From Paenibacillus sp. FSL H7-0326 (lineage in GTDB: Bacteria; Bacillota; Bacilli; Paenibacillales; Paenibacillaceae), in the NCBI RefSeq assembly GCF_001955535.1, contig NZ_MPVN01000001.1, positions 434,001 to 498,000 of the forward strand: a stretch of 64,000 nt of DNA, written 5' to 3'. This document shows positions 49,841 to 58,257 of the stretch, piece by piece (the stretch's first letter is position 1; each line of letters starts with the position of its first letter). A program made the position numbers and the translations under genes. Under the pieces are notes generated by a model that saw only the letters and a list, made by a program, of their open reading frames with translations, searched no databases and was not told the DNA's origin.

Positions 49841-50493
49841 ATCCACTGAATGACCCGGTATCCCATAAGCAAGAACGTTTCTCTCATTAAGAAAGGAACC
49901 TTTGTACGAAGACTCTGATATCTTGAATTCGGCGTTGGAGAGGATTTCACATCCATCCCAAGGTGCTCAGCAATGACCACGGCACGCTTCATATGCAGTG
50001 GATCACTTACCAGCGTGTAGGTACTTATGAGCTGAGCATCACCCAGCTTTTTTGCTTGAATCAAGTTTGTTTCTGTAATGCGTGAAACATCCTCTATGTA
50101 GATATCCTCTGGTACTACTCCATGTTGAATCGCATATCTTCGACCTACCTCAGATTCCGCATGGATATCCCTCTCGCTCCGTCCACCTGTAAATATGATC
50201 TTATCCGCATCACCGGTTTGATACAAATGAATAGCATGATCAATTCGCGATTGAAAGACAGGTGAAGGTGATAGGCCATAAACCGCTGCACCGAGTACAA
50301 CTGCTGTATCTCCGTGACGCCGATGGTCCTTATGACTGTAAGAGACAATCTCCCACATCGTCATGCATATCCAGACAAATAACATTCCTATGAATAGGAC
50401 ACAAGCATATCGTATGGTTCTCCATTGTTTACTCCTGTGCGCTCGATTCTTCGTCGCTCGGATCTTGATCGATCTCCTCTTCTTCAAGCTCAA
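49834..50493 (-). CDS. YdcF/SanA-like DUF218 membrane protein
   Basis: 219 residues. Very basic N-terminus (KKRRSIKIRATKNRAHRSK), a TM helix (about 28-46), then DUF218: DTAVVLGAAVYGLSPSPVF, IIFTGGRSERD, ESEVGRRYAIQ and LVSDPLHMKRA. Only a TTG is available near the frame start and it has no clear ribosome site; it overlaps the upstream gene by 65 bases. A start at Met37 would remove the overlap but lose the TM. Envelope-related function, unknown. Confidence 0.75.
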   Translation of the reverse strand: MSLKKRRSIKIRATKNRAHRSKQWRTIRYACVLFIGMLFVWICMTMWEIVSYSHKDHRRHGDTAVVLGAAVYGLSPSPVFQSRIDHAIHLYQTGDADKIIFTGGRSERDIHAESEVGRRYAIQHGVVPEDIYIEDVSRITETNLIQAKKLGDAQLISTYTLVSDPLHMKRAVVIAEHLGMDVKSSPTPNSRYQSLRTKVPFLMRETFLLMGYRVIQWIK

Positions 50494-50929
50494 GGGAATT
50501 TAACAATTCCCTCGTGTAATATAACAGCTTCTGCTCTAGATTCTGAGCCTGATCCTTGAATTCAATCAGTTCGTCAATCATTTGGCTGCGACCTTCACTG
50601 CTGAAAGTCTCCAGAATGCGTTCCTTGAAATAATCATGCACAATGTAATTTCGTTTCTTCCAAATATTGTTAAGAAGGGCGCTTTCCTCTTCTGTAAAAG
50701 CGAAATTGTGCTGTATTTCATTAACCAGTTGTCCGAGAGAGTTCCCTAATTTCTTATAGTATAACGAAGTTAACTCTTCCTCGGGGCTGACCTTACCTTG
50801 CGTGAGCTTCATAAGCACCAGCAAATTGACGAGTTGTTGTTCTAAAGCCTGTGAGTAATATACCGCCAAACCGTAATAAGAGAACAATTCTTTAGAATGC
50901 TCACTATCCAGCAGCCGATGCTCCTGCAT
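50429..50929 (-). CDS. Helical protein with HEPN-like Rx4H motif
   Basis: 166 residues, all-alpha. The stretch NNIWKKRNYIVHDYFKER (about 88-105) contains R-N-Y-I-V-H, i.e. R-x4-H preceded by a polar patch, as in HEPN ribonucleases and nucleotidyltransferase partners; the C-terminal tail is acidic (LELEEEEIDQDPSDEESS). HEPN assignment rests on this motif and helix content. No cognate MNT antitoxin is next to it; the downstream gene overlaps by 65 bases. Confidence 0.6.
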   Translation of the reverse strand: MQEHRLLDSEHSKELFSYYGLAVYYSQALEQQLVNLLVLMKLTQGKVSPEEELTSLYYKKLGNSLGQLVNEIQHNFAFTEEESALLNNIWKKRNYIVHDYFKERILETFSSEGRSQMIDELIEFKDQAQNLEQKLLYYTRELLNSLELEEEEIDQDPSDEESSAQE

Positions 50930-51011
50930 ACCTTGTCTCTCCTTTTTGCTTTCTTACATTTATGTTACTCGGAAAGCTGTGGAAAGATCAACCAAAATCT
51001 ATCATACTTGG

Positions 51012-52769
51012 TCAAATCACGTTCTTTTCTTGGATTGGAATGGTAATTGATATGTTGGTTCCTATCCCGGGCCGGCTGTATATGGATACGCCATACTCAT
51101 CTCCAAAGGACAACTGGATTCGTCTATGCACATTAAGAATGCCATAGCCCTTCTGTCGATCATCCCGCGATTGCAGCAGCTGAGAAGCGTATGTCTGTGT
51201 CATGCCGACGCCGTCATCAATAATCTGAAGCAAAATATGCTCATCCTTCCGTTCACCAACGACTCGAATGTAGATTCGATCGCCAACCCATGCATGCTCC
51301 AGTGCATTTTCAATAAATGGCTGAATAATCAGTTTAATGGTATTAAACTTTAAAATTTGTGGATCAATGCAATAGTCCACCTCGAGTCGATCTCCATACT
51401 TTACTTTTTGAATATCCAGGTATGCCTTCACCTGATCAAGCTCATCATGAATCGAGATGATCGTTCTTCCATCATTTAAGGTCAATCTGTAGAATTTCGC
51501 CAGATTCATAATCATTTGATGCTGCTGCTCTACACGGCCAAACTTTGCTAAACGGCTAATCGACGAAAGTGTATTATATAAAAAATGAGGATTGATCTGA
51601 GCCTGTAACGATTCCAATTCTGCTTGCTTTTTCTTCAGATTGGTCTCGTATACTTCTTCAATTAAACGTTCGGTCTGCTCCCCCATTCGATTCAGTGCAT
51701 CTGCAATAATGGCAAATTCATCGTTGCCCTTGTATGCGATTCTCTTGTGAAAATCACCTTGCTGGAACATCGTAAGTACAGATATCACTTTTGCGAACCT
51801 TCTGGAGAAAAAGCGGGAAATATATCCAGCTACCACACTGATAAGAACAACAAATAACAAGCTGATGAACAAAGTCATTTGATTGACCTTTTGCACACCG
51901 ATCTCAAGCAAATCCTGCGGAACATAAGCATTAATCGTCCAGCCCAGCTCCGGCAGCTGTTCCGTAATAAGCAGGTGACCCGATCTGCTCTCAATGGGCT
52001 GTCTGCTGTGCTTCTCGGTTTGCATCTCCCCAGAGGAATACATCGTGCTGCCTCCTTGGTCAACCACTTCGAGCAGACTTCCCGGTCCAATTTTTTGGTA
52101 GTCAAGACTTGCAAACAGCTCGGAGAGATACACACTGCCGCGTACAAAACCAATCTCCTTCAGATCAAGAGGGTTCATTGTGTTCACAAGCCGCCGAAGA
52201 AGTGAGATTCTTCCGAATTTAGCATCATCGTCTACCTGTGTCCAAGTCTGCGTCTTACCATATTGTTCCTTCGGAAAATCCCTATACCAATCTTCATTCT
52301 GTATGCGGCTGATGTGATATACATCAAAATACTGCTGTTTAACCCGCAGCAAATCTATATTACCAGAGTCATAATAAATTTCTGGGAGATTATCATCTTT
52401 TAAATATATAGACAACCATAATTTCTGATTGGTGGATTCGACCGCTTGTCTGAACTTGGGCAGAAGAATCGTGGATGTCGTCTCGTAGCTGATCCACCCT
52501 TCTTCATAACGCATTAAATTGAGGGCAAGTGTTTCATCATAATAGAGCATATCTGCGATTCTTTCTGTATCATCCAGCTTATACCTTACATTATCCCTCA
52601 TCTGGGATAACGTTCCTTGCAGGTTGTTTCTCGTTTGAGTCAGCATGGATTCAACTAAGATTGCATTTGCAGTGAAGCCGAGGATGGCCACAGGTAGGAT
52701 AATAAGAATTAAATAAGAAATGAGAAGCTTCCAACCAAATGGAAGAAATTTCGGCTTAGGATTGTACAT
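51012..52769 (-). CDS. Two-TM sensor histidine kinase (YesM type), sugar locus 2
   Basis: 585 residues. TM1 about 14-33 (LLISYLILIILPVAILGF), outer sensor, TM2 about 298-320, HAMP, then INPHFLYNTLSSISRL with phospho-acceptor His and KLIIQPFIENALEHAW, IIDDGVGM of the ATPase. Last gene of the locus, 22 bases after the regulator. Probably responds to the sugar carried by the adjacent binding protein. Confidence 0.9.
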   Translation of the reverse strand: MYNPKPKFLPFGWKLLISYLILIILPVAILGFTANAILVESMLTQTRNNLQGTLSQMRDNVRYKLDDTERIADMLYYDETLALNLMRYEEGWISYETTSTILLPKFRQAVESTNQKLWLSIYLKDDNLPEIYYDSGNIDLLRVKQQYFDVYHISRIQNEDWYRDFPKEQYGKTQTWTQVDDDAKFGRISLLRRLVNTMNPLDLKEIGFVRGSVYLSELFASLDYQKIGPGSLLEVVDQGGSTMYSSGEMQTEKHSRQPIESRSGHLLITEQLPELGWTINAYVPQDLLEIGVQKVNQMTLFISLLFVVLISVVAGYISRFFSRRFAKVISVLTMFQQGDFHKRIAYKGNDEFAIIADALNRMGEQTERLIEEVYETNLKKKQAELESLQAQINPHFLYNTLSSISRLAKFGRVEQQHQMIMNLAKFYRLTLNDGRTIISIHDELDQVKAYLDIQKVKYGDRLEVDYCIDPQILKFNTIKLIIQPFIENALEHAWVGDRIYIRVVGERKDEHILLQIIDDGVGMTQTYASQLLQSRDDRQKGYGILNVHRRIQLSFGDEYGVSIYSRPGIGTNISITIPIQEKNVI

Positions 52770-52791
52770 GATTACAAAACCCCATTCTTTA

Positions 52792-53955
52792 TTATGCTTT
52801 TCTTCGATACTCTACTGGGGTCATTCCATAGGTTTCTTTGAACTGCTTGCTGAAATAAGGCATATACCTGTAGCCTACGCGATCTGCTACTTCATAGACC
52901 TTGATCTTTGGATCTTTGAGGAGATGACATGCTTTTTCCATCCTTAAATGGACAATGTATTCGTTATAGCTTTTTCCGGTCTCTTCCTTAAATATGGCTC
53001 CCAGGTAGTTAGGGGAGAAGCTTAGCTCATCTGCAACCTCACGCAGGGTGACATTTAAATGAAGATGAGCTTCCACATATTCTATAATTTGACCGACGAT
53101 CTTCGTGTGCTTTTTTTGCTTCAGTCTCGGATGATTGCTGATATCAAACAGATCCATAAGATGCTTCGACAGCCAGCTTACTAATTCAGCTAGTGAACCT
53201 TTGCTCTTAATCGCCTCCACATCATGCTCTCCAAACGGAATAAAGCCTTCCGGATAACCAAGCCTCGTCCTCACGTAGTGATCGATTTTAATGAGTAAGG
53301 AAATCACTATAAAATGAAGCTGTGACAGCAGGTTAAGTCTGTGTACAGGCTCCATAAGTTCGGTAATTTGCGCTTGAACCATATCTTTATCTTGAGCAAG
53401 AAGATAGGTAACCAGCAGGTCAAGAGGCTTATCAAAAAACAGCTCCTCGCTGTCCAAGTTAATATGGGATAAGGCAGGATGCTGCTCCGTTACGTTGATG
53501 CGTCCGCCCATGATACGATATTCAATCGTTTGTATCACAGCCTCACTGAACTTGTGATCGAGTTCGGTCCGGAGAAGCTGTTCATCCAGTTCACTCGTAA
53601 TTTGCTTAAGCACGGATATGAGCTCCGTATCATCCATGGGTTTCAGGACATAACTGTATGCATGAAGTGTTAACGCTTCCTTCACATAGCGAAAATCTTG
53701 ATAGCCGCTGACAAAAATAAGCTTCAAATTTTTATTCACCTTTAGCGCCGTTCGTGCAAGCTCAATTCCTGACATGCCCGGCATATGTACGTCGGTTACC
53801 AAAATGTCGATTGCCTGATTCTTGATGATTTCGAGGGCATCGAAACCATTATTCACGGCATCAACAATCCGAATCCCCAAATCATCCCATGGGATAAACC
53901 TTACCATCCCCTCAAGATCTAAAATTTCATCGTCAGCTATCAGCACTTGATACAT
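52792..53955 (-). CDS. AraC-type response regulator, sugar locus 2
   Basis: 387 residues: receiver with ADDE, VTDVHMPGMSG (phospho-Asp), SGYQDF and KP; then a short linker and AraC HTH (about 285-387: LSFSPNYLGAIFKEETG, ADRVGYRYMPYFSKQFKE). The middle part is shorter than in locus 1 (551 residues), so different dimer arrangements are likely. Separated from the binding protein by a terminator. Confidence 0.9.
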   Translation of the reverse strand: MYQVLIADDEILDLEGMVRFIPWDDLGIRIVDAVNNGFDALEIIKNQAIDILVTDVHMPGMSGIELARTALKVNKNLKLIFVSGYQDFRYVKEALTLHAYSYVLKPMDDTELISVLKQITSELDEQLLRTELDHKFSEAVIQTIEYRIMGGRINVTEQHPALSHINLDSEELFFDKPLDLLVTYLLAQDKDMVQAQITELMEPVHRLNLLSQLHFIVISLLIKIDHYVRTRLGYPEGFIPFGEHDVEAIKSKGSLAELVSWLSKHLMDLFDISNHPRLKQKKHTKIVGQIIEYVEAHLHLNVTLREVADELSFSPNYLGAIFKEETGKSYNEYIVHLRMEKACHLLKDPKIKVYEVADRVGYRYMPYFSKQFKETYGMTPVEYRRKA

Positions 53956-53984
53956 ATGACCACTCCCTGACTAAGAAAATAGAG

Positions 53985-54039
53985 AAAAATGATAAACGTG
54001 AGCACCGCTCACTTCAAGGAACGGTGCACGTTTATCATT
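53985..54039 (-). terminator. Intercistronic terminator between binding protein and regulator, locus 2
   Basis: Minus strand AATGATAAACGTG...CACGTTTATCATT with inner GCACCG/CGGTGC, followed by TTTTTC. Expected to make the binding-protein mRNA more abundant than that of the regulator and kinase. Confidence 0.8.
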
Positions 54040-54074
54040 ATTATACTAGGATGAGCCTGCTTATCGTGAAGAAA

Positions 54075-55748
54075 TTATTGACCACTGATTTGTGCTTTAT
54101 TTTCTTGCCATTTTTGTGTCTTGAAGGCCAGCAATTTATCATAACCAACGGCCATTGCATCTTCCTGAGCCTTATCCAGAATACTTAGCACTTCCTCATC
54201 ATTTTGTGCGTACAAGGCTTTGGCTCTGGCTTCATTGAAGATTTCATTTACTTGCTGCTGGATAATTCCTTCCTCGGATTCTGGAAGCGGAGCTAAGTTA
54301 ATGAATTCAGTCGCATTGTATTGTGTCTTCCAGGTAATCTCAGATTGGTATCTAGTTTCCCAGTTCTGATCTTCGGGTGCAAGAGTTTGCTCAAACTTCA
54401 TTTTGGAGTTATCGACGAAGACTGTATTTCCGTTCCACTGAAGGTTAACCGTTGCATCCATCATCTTCGAACGACCTTCGACATCCGTTACGAATGCATC
54501 TGTAAACAGAGGAGATCCTTCTTCATCAGTACCATCCCAATAGATCCCTTCTGGTCCCCACATAATAACCCGTTGACCTTCAGGACCTGTATACCAATCC
54601 AGGAAGGCAAAGATTTTCTCTGGATCTTCCGCGCCTTTAGTAATTACACTAACGTTCCAGCCAAGGCTGTTATACGTACCCGTCCAAATTTTGTTTTTAT
54701 CAAGCCCTTCTTTGTGCACCGGCCAGATCATGAAGTAGCCATCATTCGGATCCTTCTTCTTCAGCTCCGTGTCACCTACCGAACCGTATTCCGTAGGACT
54801 TGCCCCTGCGGCAACAGCTACACGTCCTGTATATACTTTTTCCTTAACCTGATCTTTGGTTTGAGTAAGGGCATCCTGTGCCATCAATTTCTCGCGGAAG
54901 AGCTTGCTCGCGTATTGAGTTGCTTCTCTGAATACAGGATCCGTGAAGATCGATGTCAATTGATCCCCATTGGGAACCGCTCTATTGCTTACAAATGCGG
55001 GTGGGTGATCCTCACCGAATGCACCGTAGAGGACATCCAGACCTTGGCCATCGACTGCAAGATCCGGCTCAAAAGGAATCACATTCGGGTATTTCTCTTT
55101 CACTTGTACTAGGTAGTTGTACAGATCGTCTGTTGTCTCGAGCTTAGGCTCACCCAGCTCTGTGTAAATCTTCTTATTAACAATGTAGCCTGCATTACCG
55201 TTAGGCTGTGAAGTATACCAGTTCGGGAACTGATACAGCTTGCCGTCGCTTGAACGAAGCATATTAAGTGTTTCTTCGCCTGCCCATTCTTTCAAATTAG
55301 GGTATTTGTCAAGATATTCATCAAACGGAACGAGTGCTCCAGCTGCCCGAAGACGCTCTACATCCGCGCCGCGATCGGTCCAAATGACATCTGGAAGTTC
55401 AGACGAAGCAATCATCGTATTCAGTTTCTGAGCCGCATTTCCGCCAGAATTAATGGCGGTAATATCCACTTTTTTGTTTTCTTTAATCCATTTGCTGGCC
55501 TCGTCTCCGCCCCACTGAGGCATCGTATACCAGTCATAATTACCATAGAAGGAGAAATTCAGCGGTTCTGCACCAAGCTCAAAATTGGTGGAAGCAGTCT
55601 CCTCCTTCGTTGTTTCAGGTGCTGGTTCGGCTTCCGGTGTATCCGTCGTCCCCCCGCTTCCTCCACCTGAACAGCCCGCAAGCCCGATGACCGAGGCCAG
55701 AAGCAAAGTCAGTGCACTACTCGTTCGATTCTTTTTACTTTTCCACAT
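54075..55748 (-). CDS. Extracellular solute-binding lipoprotein, sugar locus 2 (LplA-like)
   Basis: 557 residues from an ATG behind GGAGGG; an upstream in-frame start is not supported. Lipobox LAGCSGGGSGG at about residue 23. FSFYGNYDWYTMPQWGGDEA, ELPDVIWTDRGADVERLRAAG and GWNVSVITKGAEDPEKIFAF are typical long binding-protein blocks. Captures a plant- or microbe-derived oligosaccharide for the adjacent permeases. Confidence 0.92.
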   Translation of the reverse strand: MWKSKKNRTSSALTLLLASVIGLAGCSGGGSGGTTDTPEAEPAPETTKEETASTNFELGAEPLNFSFYGNYDWYTMPQWGGDEASKWIKENKKVDITAINSGGNAAQKLNTMIASSELPDVIWTDRGADVERLRAAGALVPFDEYLDKYPNLKEWAGEETLNMLRSSDGKLYQFPNWYTSQPNGNAGYIVNKKIYTELGEPKLETTDDLYNYLVQVKEKYPNVIPFEPDLAVDGQGLDVLYGAFGEDHPPAFVSNRAVPNGDQLTSIFTDPVFREATQYASKLFREKLMAQDALTQTKDQVKEKVYTGRVAVAAGASPTEYGSVGDTELKKKDPNDGYFMIWPVHKEGLDKNKIWTGTYNSLGWNVSVITKGAEDPEKIFAFLDWYTGPEGQRVIMWGPEGIYWDGTDEEGSPLFTDAFVTDVEGRSKMMDATVNLQWNGNTVFVDNSKMKFEQTLAPEDQNWETRYQSEITWKTQYNATEFINLAPLPESEEGIIQQQVNEIFNEARAKALYAQNDEEVLSILDKAQEDAMAVGYDKLLAFKTQKWQENKAQISGQ

Positions 55749-55816
55749 CTTCCATAACCCTCCCTTGTTTATACGGCGAATCAATCTATGGTCCAAAGTC
55801 TAGTGACTTTAAACAC

Positions 55817-56713
55817 CTACTCTTTAAGTGAACCGACCAATACACCTTTAACAAAATACTTTTGTACAAAAGGATAAACCATAATAATCGGCAGGGTAGC
55901 GACCATCATTGTGGCCATCGATAAAGATTTTGATGTTACTTCTCTCATTTGTGACATTCTCGATTGAGCTGCCGAGTCCAGCTGTGACATCTGTTCTGTC
56001 ATAATGTTCGAATTTAATATTTGCTGAAGCATCGATTGAATGGGCAGTAAATTCTCATTATTGATGTAGATGCTCGGCAGGAACCATTCGTTCCAGTGTC
56101 CAATTGCGGTAAAGAGCGACAAAGTAGCGATCACAGGCCCCGATAGAGGAAGGACGATCTGAAAGAACGTTCGAAACTGACCGCAGCCATCAATTTGAGC
56201 AGATTCCATCAACCCATCCGGAAGTCCTTTGAAAAAGGTACGAAAAATAATCATGTTCCAAACACTGATCAATGATGGGATGATAAACACCCAGAAATTA
56301 TCCATAAGTCCAAGTGAACGTACAACCATAAAGGTTGGAATTAGGCCGCCGCTGAAATACATGGTGACAATGAAGAAGACCATATAAAATTTCCTGCCAA
56401 TCAGCTCACTCTTCGACATTGCAAATGCCAGCAAGGCAGTTAGTAAGACCGACAATACTGTCCCAATTACTGTTCTCATGATGGATATGTAGAAGCCATT
56501 TAAGATACGGCTGTCCTGAAATACAATGGCGTAATTCTCAAGTGTCCATACCCGCGGCCAGAAAGTCACACCGCCTAGAGCTGTATCCAGTCCCTGATTA
56601 AAGGAAATGACAAGCGCATTCCAGAATGGATAAAAGGTGGTGAACCCCAGGAGGATCAGAAACGTGTATATAAAGAGCATCAACATTCGATCTCCAAAGC
56701 TCCTATACTTCAT
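55817..56713 (-). CDS. Carbohydrate ABC permease (LplC-like), sugar locus 2
   Basis: 298 residues, six TM helices, EAA loop GLMESAQIDGCGQFRTFFQI. A Gly-Cys-Gly replaces the usual GAG. Ends FVKGVLVGSLKE, an LplC hallmark. Partner of the upstream permease. Confidence 0.92.
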   Translation of the reverse strand: MKYRSFGDRMLMLFIYTFLILLGFTTFYPFWNALVISFNQGLDTALGGVTFWPRVWTLENYAIVFQDSRILNGFYISIMRTVIGTVLSVLLTALLAFAMSKSELIGRKFYMVFFIVTMYFSGGLIPTFMVVRSLGLMDNFWVFIIPSLISVWNMIIFRTFFKGLPDGLMESAQIDGCGQFRTFFQIVLPLSGPVIATLSLFTAIGHWNEWFLPSIYINNENLLPIQSMLQQILNSNIMTEQMSQLDSAAQSRMSQMREVTSKSLSMATMMVATLPIIMVYPFVQKYFVKGVLVGSLKE

Positions 56714-56750
56714 CTAAATACCTCCTTATTGCGGTAACTGTGCTTGATAT

Positions 56751-57707
56751 CTACCATAGACTATTCCCCGACTTTCTAGCTACATAGTTAGCAAGTGTCA
56801 ATAGCAAGACGCTGACAACTGCTTTGAACAGACCTGCTGCTGTAGCGTAGGAGAACCGCTGATTCTCAATCCCTGTCCTGTATACATAGGTATCCAGCAC
56901 GTCGGATACATCGCGTAGTACCGGATTACCACCGAGCAGTAATATGTCTTCGAATCCTGCATTCAGCAAATTGCCGATCGCCAGAATAAAGAAGATGATG
57001 ACTACAGGCATGATGGATGGAATCGTAATATATCGGATCTGCTTCAATCTGCTTGCTCCGTCCATTTGTGCGGCCTCGTACAGGTTGGGATTAATTCCGG
57101 CAATCGCTGCCAAATATACGATCGAGTTAAACCCGATCTCCTTCCACACATTGACGCTGACAAGAATTCCCCAGAAATATTCAGCGATCCCCAGGAAGCC
57201 GATCGGCTCATCAATCAAGCGAAGCTTCTGAAGCAGAATGTTCAAGCTACCGTTATCTGTGGACAAGATCGACATCGCAAATCCAGCAACGATAACCCAG
57301 GACAAGAAATGAGGCAGGTAACTAACCGTTTGGATGACTCGTTTAAAGGCCATCTTCCGCACTTCATTCAGCATCAGGGCTAGAATGATCGGTGCAGGAA
57401 AACCGATAAACAGCTTAAGCGCACTAATAATAAGCGTGTTTCTCATAATCGTCCAGAAATCAGGTGAAGAAAAAAACATTTCGAAATGCTTGAGGCCAAC
57501 CCATGGACTCGCCCAGAACCCGTCAAAAATGCTATAGTCCTGAAAAGCCATTAGTACTCCGTACATCGGAATATAGCTAAATATGAATACGAGAATGAGC
57601 GCAGGGATGACCATAATCTGTAACTCCCATTGCTTCTTCAATCGAACAGCAAGACCTCTGGATCTTTTGTGCTGTGCCAGTTTTGTATTCGTAGAGATCT
57701 CTGACAT
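56751..57707 (-). CDS. ABC permease (LplB-like), sugar locus 2
   Basis: 318 residues, first gene of the locus, GAGGAGGGGG before the ATG. Blocks IPALILVFIFSYIPMYGVLM, FQDYSIFDGFW and EAA loop NLYEAAQMDGASRLKQI. The operon order is permease B, permease C, binding protein, regulator, kinase. No ATPase is encoded nearby (as with MsmX-served systems). Confidence 0.92.
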   Translation of the reverse strand: MSEISTNTKLAQHKRSRGLAVRLKKQWELQIMVIPALILVFIFSYIPMYGVLMAFQDYSIFDGFWASPWVGLKHFEMFFSSPDFWTIMRNTLIISALKLFIGFPAPIILALMLNEVRKMAFKRVIQTVSYLPHFLSWVIVAGFAMSILSTDNGSLNILLQKLRLIDEPIGFLGIAEYFWGILVSVNVWKEIGFNSIVYLAAIAGINPNLYEAAQMDGASRLKQIRYITIPSIMPVVIIFFILAIGNLLNAGFEDILLLGGNPVLRDVSDVLDTYVYRTGIENQRFSYATAAGLFKAVVSVLLLTLANYVARKSGNSLW

Positions 57708-57833
57708 TGCTCCCCCTCCTCTTGTTATCCATTGTAAAATCTGGAGGATGCAGATTCTATATCTGTAATTAACGAAAAATTATAAAAATCAATGATAGTG
57801 TAAGAAATAATAACACATTTCTGTCTTAAAATA

Positions 57834-57880
57834 ATAAAAAAAGATCTATACTGCCGATATTCTTCGACAAATATAGATCT
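57834..57880 (-). terminator. Terminator downstream of argS and the ABC remnants
   Basis: Minus strand AGATCTATA ... TATAGATCT followed by TTTTTTT. It sits 17 bases after the permease remnant stop and upstream of locus 2. Confidence 0.85.
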
Positions 57881-57897
57881 GCGTCATAATGTAAGCG

Positions 57898-58085
57898 TTA
57901 CAACATAACATCCTTTCTTTTCACAGAAACATAAACATAACATGATAACAAAATGATAACGTATACAATCACATGCAATGTAGAAGCTGACATGGTAACA
58001 ACATCATTTGGATTTAGCATCGCTTTAATAAATGGTAGAGCTAGGTTAAAAAGTACAAATGAGGCAGGAGTCGATCTATAGCATA
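57898..58085 (-). pseudogene. C-terminal remnant of an ABC-2 type permease
   Basis: Minus strand frame ends STLHVIVYVIILLSCYVYV-SVKRKDVML then stop: hydrophobic helix followed by basic KKRD-like tail, the normal C-terminus of ABC-2 (drug or lantibiotic) permeases. No start or N-terminal part remains. It overlaps and follows the ATPase remnant in another frame, consistent with deletion between two formerly adjacent genes. Confidence 0.55.
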
Positions 58086-58241
58086 GCCTGTTCGAACTTC
58101 CACTATATTACCAGTAGCGCTCCATGCGGTAATTTTTCCGCTCGATGGAAAAAGCAGCGCTGCTAATATTTTAGCAGCGCTGCTTTTACCCGATCCATTA
58201 TGATCCGTGAGGACAATACATTCAGCAGCACCTAAATACAT
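58041..58241 (-). pseudogene. N-terminal remnant of an ABC transporter ATPase
   Basis: 66 codons: CIVLTDHNGSGKSSAAKILA is a Walker A region (GxNGSGKSS), followed by LLFPSSGKITAW and then unrelated sequence, with no signature or Walker B. Full ABC domains need about 200 residues. Asp replaces the usual first Gly of the loop. A remarkable hairpin runs through this part. Confidence 0.6.
58150..58187. repeat. 17-bp perfect stem-loop inside the ABC ATPase remnant
   Basis: AAAAGCAGCGCTGCTAA / TTAGCAGCGCTGCTTTT with a four-base TATT loop and T-rich flanks on either strand; a terminator-like hairpin exactly over the Walker A lysine codons, 70 bases after argS stop. Confidence 0.75.
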
Positions 58242-58257
58242 ATGAGCAATCTAGTTA

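Noticed and set aside
54321..55112. Long plus-strand open frame of 263 codons
   Set aside because: It is antisense to the solute-binding protein, has no ribosome site and no recognisable family.
57890..57902. TGTAAGCGTTACA cre-like site upstream of sugar locus 2
   Set aside because: It overlaps the stop of the permease remnant and is separated from the locus 2 start by a terminator, so a role in locus 2 is doubtful.
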